64,000 bases of DNA from an uncultured Porphyromonas sp. Lineage in GTDB: Bacteria > Bacteroidota > Bacteroidia > Bacteroidales > Porphyromonadaceae. Both the position numbers and the translations under genes were made by a program. The notes beneath the pieces are model-generated. The model worked only from the letters and a program-made list of their open reading frames with translations. It had not been told where the DNA came from and did not search any database. The stretch spans positions 48,030 through 112,029 of the forward strand of contig NZ_CABUAN010000002.1 of assembly GCF_902489635.1 (NCBI RefSeq). The letters run 5' to 3'. This document shows positions 60,361-64,000 of this stretch, piece after piece (position 1 is the first letter of the stretch; each line of letters begins with the position of its first letter).

Positions 60361-61400
60361 GCTGTACCCTCTTTACTATACGAGACAGCTTTGATAACTT
60401 CTTCCATCATCCAGTATACGCCATTAAACGGCTCACGATGATGCTCTCCATCACGAGTCCAGTATCCATGCTCAAACTCATCCTCATCCAGTCCGTAGCA
60501 ATAGGATACTTCTATCAGATATAACTCTCCAGACTCCTTCTCTCTGACAATGTCGAGAGCTACGGACTGTACTTCTAGCTTATCATAGCACTCAAAGGCA
60601 AACTCAACAACGTCTTGCGGAATTAGGGATGCGTCATATCTATCATCATGCCCTCCAGAAGCTCTGAAGTCACCTTCTCTACACATACGCACCATAGCTA
60701 TTGCCTTATTGTTTGCAATCTCCAATCTATAGTCAAACCCTTCATTAGGGATAAACTCTTGAAAGTAAGCATAGCCCTTATGCCGTGGCAGTAAGTGTCC
60801 TCCCTTAAGCTTCGGGAAGAGATAGAGAGCAATGTACTTAGCGACATCATAAAGGCGACCTTTGCCCTTGAGGAAGTTCTGCCACTGAGTCTTTGCAGAA
60901 AAGAGAAGATTAGAGGGGGGATAGCCCCGCCCGAAAGCCTTGCGAACAAATCTCCTCGCCTGCTTAGCGGAGCGTGCTAGCCTTACATTGGCTGAGCCAG
61001 CTCCCCCTCTTAGCTTAAACACCTTAGGGAAGTCTGTCGTCTCAATCCACTCATAGGCACTCTTCTTATCATAGAATACCCATGACTTGGCAGCTTGCAC
61101 CCCTAAAGCCTCAAAGAGGTACTTCTCCCCCACCTTGTCATCAAAGTGCCAACCTGTTCTAAAGTTGGGGAAGACGACCTTGCCGGCCTGCTCGAGGGAG
61201 AATAGTAGCTGCTTGGCGAAGAGGGTATCACTAAAGTTTGCATGATGGTGATGCCACATAAATGCATCGCAATCACTAACCTGCTCTACAATGTCTGTGT
61301 CATAAGGATTCACAACTTTGTAGGGAATACTATGCTCTTCGCAGTATTTAATCCAGTAGTCTGAAAAACTGCCTTTGCGGTCAGCTATAGCGATCTTCAT
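60357..61400 (-). CDS. ATP-grasp family ligase
   Basis: A 347-residue protein of the RimK/ATP-grasp type. The nucleotide-binding lysine region is FPKVFKLRGGAGSANVRLA, and metal-binding residues occur in VALDIVREKESGELYLIEVS. The segment FIPNEGFDYRLEIANNKAIAMVRM is also typical. Such enzymes join a carboxylate to an amine using ATP. Next to an arginase-family gene and a uronic-acid-forming dehydrogenase, a likely job is making an amide between a sugar acid and an amino acid, but the substrates are unknown. Confidence 0.82.
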   Translation of the reverse strand: MKIAIADRKGSFSDYWIKYCEEHSIPYKVVNPYDTDIVEQVSDCDAFMWHHHHANFSDTLFAKQLLFSLEQAGKVVFPNFRTGWHFDDKVGEKYLFEALGVQAAKSWVFYDKKSAYEWIETTDFPKVFKLRGGAGSANVRLARSAKQARRFVRKAFGRGYPPSNLLFSAKTQWQNFLKGKGRLYDVAKYIALYLFPKLKGGHLLPRHKGYAYFQEFIPNEGFDYRLEIANNKAIAMVRMCREGDFRASGGHDDRYDASLIPQDVVEFAFECYDKLEVQSVALDIVREKESGELYLIEVSYCYGLDEDEFEHGYWTRDGEHHREPFNGVYWMMEEVIKAVSYSKEGTA

Positions 61401-61425
61401 AATATAGAGTGGCTCAGAAGGCGTG

Positions 61426-62700
61426 TTACAGTCGCTGGTCGTAAGTGTGGGGCGGGAGGAATGACTTGACGTCGTAGACGACAGCGTTGTCGGCCTTGAG
61501 CTTGTCGAGGTCGAGACCCTCGAACTCTCTGTGGGAGACGGCTAGGATGACAGCATCGTAGCGAGCCGTGGGGAGTTCGTTGTGTATCTCCACACCATAC
61601 TCACGCTGTGCGATCTCAGGATTGGCCCAGGGGTCGTGGATGGTGACGTTGACATTGTACTCGCGGAGCGTCTTGACGATGTCGATCACCTTCGTGTTGC
61701 GCACATCGGGGCAGTTCTCCTTGAAGGTAAAGCCTAGCACCAGCACGTTAGAGTTCAGCACCTGTATACCCCGCTTGAGCATCAGCTTGACCACCTGCTC
61801 AGCGACATAAGCTCCCATACCGTCGTTCATACGCCGACCAGCGAGGATGATCTCAGGATTGTAGCCATACCGCTGCGCACACTGAGCTAAGTAGTAAGGA
61901 TCGACACCGATGCAGTGTCCCCCGACAAGTCCTGGGCGGAAAGGCAGGAAGTTCCACTTAGTGCCGGCAGCTTCTAGCACCTCTAGCGTGTCGATGCCCA
62001 TACGATCGAAGATCTTCGCCAACTCATTGACAAAAGCTATGTTGATATCTCTCTGTGAGTTCTCAATCACCTTAGCTGCCTCAGCCACCTTGATGCTAGA
62101 TGCTAGGTGGGTACCAGCAGTGATGACGGAGCTGTAGACAGCGTTGACATACTCCCCCACCTCGGGTGTGGAGCCAGAGGTGACCTTCTTGATATGCTCT
62201 ACGGTATGCTGCTTGTCGCCTGGGTTGATACGCTCAGGGCTATAACCTGCGTAGAAGTCCACGTTGAGCTTAAGTCCCGACACTTGCTCGACGACTGGGA
62301 TACATTCGTCCTCCGTGACGCCTGGATAGACGGTACTCTCGTAGACCACGACGTCGCCCTTGGAGATCACCTTGCCGATGGTTGTGCTGGCTCCAATAAG
62401 GGGAGTCAAGTCCGGGTTGTGGTTCTCATCTACGGGGGTCGGCACGGCTACAACGTAGAAGTTGCAAGAGCGTATCTCCTCAATGTCTGAGGTACAGCGA
62501 AATCCGTTGTCCAAGGCAGACTGGAGAAGTTCGTCAGAGACCTCTAGGGTGGCATCGTGTCCCGCCATCAGAGCCTCGACGCGCTTGGCGTTGAGGTCAA
62601 AGCCGATGGTTGTATATTTAGTGGAAAAGAGTCGGGCTAGAGGTAGTCCTACGTAGCCTAGTCCGATAACGGCTATTTTGGCTTCTTTTAGAGCATTCAT
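61426..62700 (-). CDS. UDP-sugar 6-dehydrogenase (WbpA/TviB-like)
   Basis: This 424-residue NAD enzyme oxidises C6 of a UDP-hexose, probably UDP-GlcNAc or UDP-GalNAc, to the uronic acid. The Rossmann motif is IAVIGLGYVGLPLARLFS; STVYPGVTEDECIPVVE and YSPERINPGDKQHTVEHIKK are typical of the GlcNAc-type group; the catalytic cysteine is in GLVGGHCIGVDPYYLA. Its product would provide a carboxylate that the ATP-grasp enzyme could amidate. Confidence 0.93.
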   Translation of the reverse strand: MNALKEAKIAVIGLGYVGLPLARLFSTKYTTIGFDLNAKRVEALMAGHDATLEVSDELLQSALDNGFRCTSDIEEIRSCNFYVVAVPTPVDENHNPDLTPLIGASTTIGKVISKGDVVVYESTVYPGVTEDECIPVVEQVSGLKLNVDFYAGYSPERINPGDKQHTVEHIKKVTSGSTPEVGEYVNAVYSSVITAGTHLASSIKVAEAAKVIENSQRDINIAFVNELAKIFDRMGIDTLEVLEAAGTKWNFLPFRPGLVGGHCIGVDPYYLAQCAQRYGYNPEIILAGRRMNDGMGAYVAEQVVKLMLKRGIQVLNSNVLVLGFTFKENCPDVRNTKVIDIVKTLREYNVNVTIHDPWANPEIAQREYGVEIHNELPTARYDAVILAVSHREFEGLDLDKLKADNAVVYDVKSFLPPHTYDQRL

Positions 62701-62738
62701 CTTTTATCGATTGTTTTGGATTTACGTTTGGTGGGGTG

Positions 62739-62788
62739 TTAGCTAAAAGCTAACGGCTAATGGCTAACAGCCAACAGCCAACAGCCAG
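62739..62788. repeat. Heptanucleotide tandem repeat TAACAGC
   Basis: Units of the TAACGGC/TAATGGC/TAACAGC/CAACAGC type run between the dehydrogenase and epimerase genes. The repeat reads the same as the units at 51218. Confidence 0.6.
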
Positions 62789-62789
62789 C

Positions 62790-63758
62790 CTACAGGTTCT
62801 CCCAGTACCAGTCACAGCAAGCGGCTAAGCCTTGACGCATAGAGTACTTAGGGTCGTAACCTAGTAGTCTCTTAGCCTTGTCAATGCAGGCTAGTGAGTG
62901 CGGTATGTCACCGACACGATTGGGACCATGCTTAGGCTCGATGGCCGCAATGGCGGGGTCATGCTTGGAGAGGTTCTCCTTGAGGTAGTCGACCAACTGA
63001 TTGAGTGTGGTGCGCTCTCCGAAAGCGGTGTTGTACACTTGGTTGACCGCCTCGGGAGAGGTGGTCGTCAGTGCACGCTCGTTCATCTGTATGACATTAT
63101 CTATATAGGTGAAGTCGCGACTGTAGGAGCCATCGCCATTGATGACGGGTGCCTCGTGAGCCATCAGCTGCTTGACAAAGAGCGGGATGACCGCAGCGTA
63201 AGCTCCGTGAGGATCTTGCCTACGCCCGAACACGTTGAAGTAGCGTAGCCCGATCGTCTCAACGCCATAAGTACGCGCGAAGACATCAGCATATAACTCA
63301 TCAACGTACTTCGTGATGGCATAAGGCGACAAGGGGCGACCGATCACCTCCTCCACCTTGGGGAGCTTCTCGCTATCGCCATAGGTCGACGAACTGGCCG
63401 CATAGACTAGTCGCTTGATGCCCGCATCGCGTGCAGCCACGAGCATATTGAGGAAGCCCGATATGTTGACCTCATTGGTCGTGATCGGGTCTTTGATAGA
63501 TCGAGGAACAGATCCTAGGGCTGCTTCGTGCAGCACATACTCCATACCGTCGACCGCCTTGCGACAGTCGTCTAGCTTGCGTATATCGCCAACGATGAGC
63601 TCGAAGCGGTCGGGATAGGCAGCTAGAAGCGGTAGGATGTTGGCGGGCTTGCCCGTCGCAAAGTTGTCAAGACAGCGGACGGTGTGTCCTTCACGGAGGA
63701 AGTGCTCGCAGAGGTTGGAGCCTATGAAGCCTGCTCCGCCAGTGATTAGTAGTTTCAT
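62790..63758 (-). CDS. UDP-N-acetylhexosamine 4-epimerase (WbpP/TviC-like)
   Basis: A 322-residue short-chain dehydrogenase-type epimerase: MKLLITGGAGFIGSNLCEHF, the catalytic SSS triplet in YAASSSTYGDSEKLP, the YxxxK motif in SPYAITKYVDELYADVF, and RYFNVFGRRQDPHGAYAAVI. It interconverts the GlcNAc and GalNAc (or uronic acid) forms of the UDP-sugar, and it pairs with the dehydrogenase as in the Vi antigen and WbpP pathways. It is the first gene of the cluster in this window. The start at 63758 agrees with a promoter box 49 bases upstream. Confidence 0.92.
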   Translation of the reverse strand: MKLLITGGAGFIGSNLCEHFLREGHTVRCLDNFATGKPANILPLLAAYPDRFELIVGDIRKLDDCRKAVDGMEYVLHEAALGSVPRSIKDPITTNEVNISGFLNMLVAARDAGIKRLVYAASSSTYGDSEKLPKVEEVIGRPLSPYAITKYVDELYADVFARTYGVETIGLRYFNVFGRRQDPHGAYAAVIPLFVKQLMAHEAPVINGDGSYSRDFTYIDNVIQMNERALTTTSPEAVNQVYNTAFGERTTLNQLVDYLKENLSKHDPAIAAIEPKHGPNRVGDIPHSLACIDKAKRLLGYDPKYSMRQGLAACCDWYWENL

Positions 63759-63806
63759 GTTTGTGTAAAGATGGGGGCTGAAAAAGGATTCTTTGACATC
63801 CAAGTG

Positions 63807-63814
63807 CAAATGTA
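63807..63814 (-). promoter_or_regulatory. Predicted -7 promoter box of the polysaccharide cluster
   Basis: The minus strand reads TACATTTG, 49 bases before the epimerase start. It rules out the longer frame beginning at 63842. Confidence 0.5.
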
Positions 63815-63916
63815 CATATTTCGGAGCAATCGGAAGAGGCAAAGCAGAATAAGATGCGTCTAATACGCAAGCTTCGCGAGTAACCTGTTGAGATGTTAGT
63901 CGTATCGTTTTGACAC

Positions 63917-63957
63917 AACGGACGCCTCCGACTAGACACTCTCCGTGCGTCCCTACT
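63917..63957. repeat. GGGACGCACGG-type repeat fragment
   Basis: CAACGGACGCCTCCGACTAG and CTCCGTGCGTCCCTAC form a diverged copy of the inverted repeat seen at 22447. No gene is evident from here to the window end. Confidence 0.45.
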
Positions 63958-64000
63958 TTAAGTTTGCAGAGTGAAAAGAAATCGACCCGAGATTAGGTCA

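Overview
The window reads as a chromosomal segment of a Bacteroidota bacterium, most likely a Porphyromonas-type anaerobe. Supporting signs are a type IX secretion C-terminal sorting domain, a DUF4492-CydA-CydB block, a DUF4954 protein, many -7 promoter boxes of the Bacteroidota form TAnnTTTG, and protein families (PepE, M13 PepO, LuxS, CyuA, CutC) typical of this group. No rRNA, tRNA, CRISPR array, prophage or complete insertion sequence was seen. The species is not determined.

Layout. 0-4.4 kb (minus): a gene cut by the window edge and a large secreted type IX substrate. 5.3-11.7 kb (plus): a TetR regulator followed by a TolC/MFP/RND efflux system, closed by a strong terminator. 12.0-19.0 kb (plus): a TPP-riboswitch-controlled thiamin operon, thiS-thiC-[ThiE/TenI-ThiD-ThiE fusion]-thiG-thiH-thiF. 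19.2-32.5 kb (plus): housekeeping and metabolic genes: cutC, a transglutaminase-like exported protein, a nitroreductase lipoprotein, a small beta-barrel protein, a quinone-reductase-like flavoprotein, an FtsE-like ATPase, aspartate kinase, menA, sufS, rnhB, a sirtuin, a thioredoxin-like lipoprotein and tadA. 32.7-50.9 kb (minus): cyuA, an FHA protein, cydB-cydA-DUF4492, argR, an unknown protein with a gene relic next to it, an exported endonuclease/phosphatase-fold protein, pepO, a nucleotidyltransferase, luxS, pepE, a DUF4954 protein, malQ and efp. 51.7-63.8 kb (minus): a surface polysaccharide cluster: PglE-, PglD- and PglC-like proteins, two glycosyltransferases, a polymerase-like and a flippase-like membrane protein, an arginase-family/ATP-grasp pair, a UDP-sugar dehydrogenase and a UDP-sugar epimerase.

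The most unusual content lies between the genes. Seven intergenic arrays consist of short dyad-symmetric units repeated every 22 bp, about two helical turns. Some arrays use CCACGTGG as the dyad, another GTTCC/GGAAC and another GTTTC/GAAAC. The sequence changes while the 22-bp spacing and the within-unit symmetry are kept, so the geometry appears to be what is conserved. All arrays lie between transcription units. They are accompanied by heptanucleotide tandem repeats, a MITE-like family with GGAGACT ends, a second short family with GGGCTGAC ends, and GGGACGCACGG inverted repeats. One MITE-like copy appears to supply the start codon of an exported nuclease-family protein.

All functions are inferred from reading the protein sequences; no searches were run. 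Stop positions are firm. Several starts were moved inward from the longest ORF where a signal peptide, promoter or conserved N-terminus argued for it.
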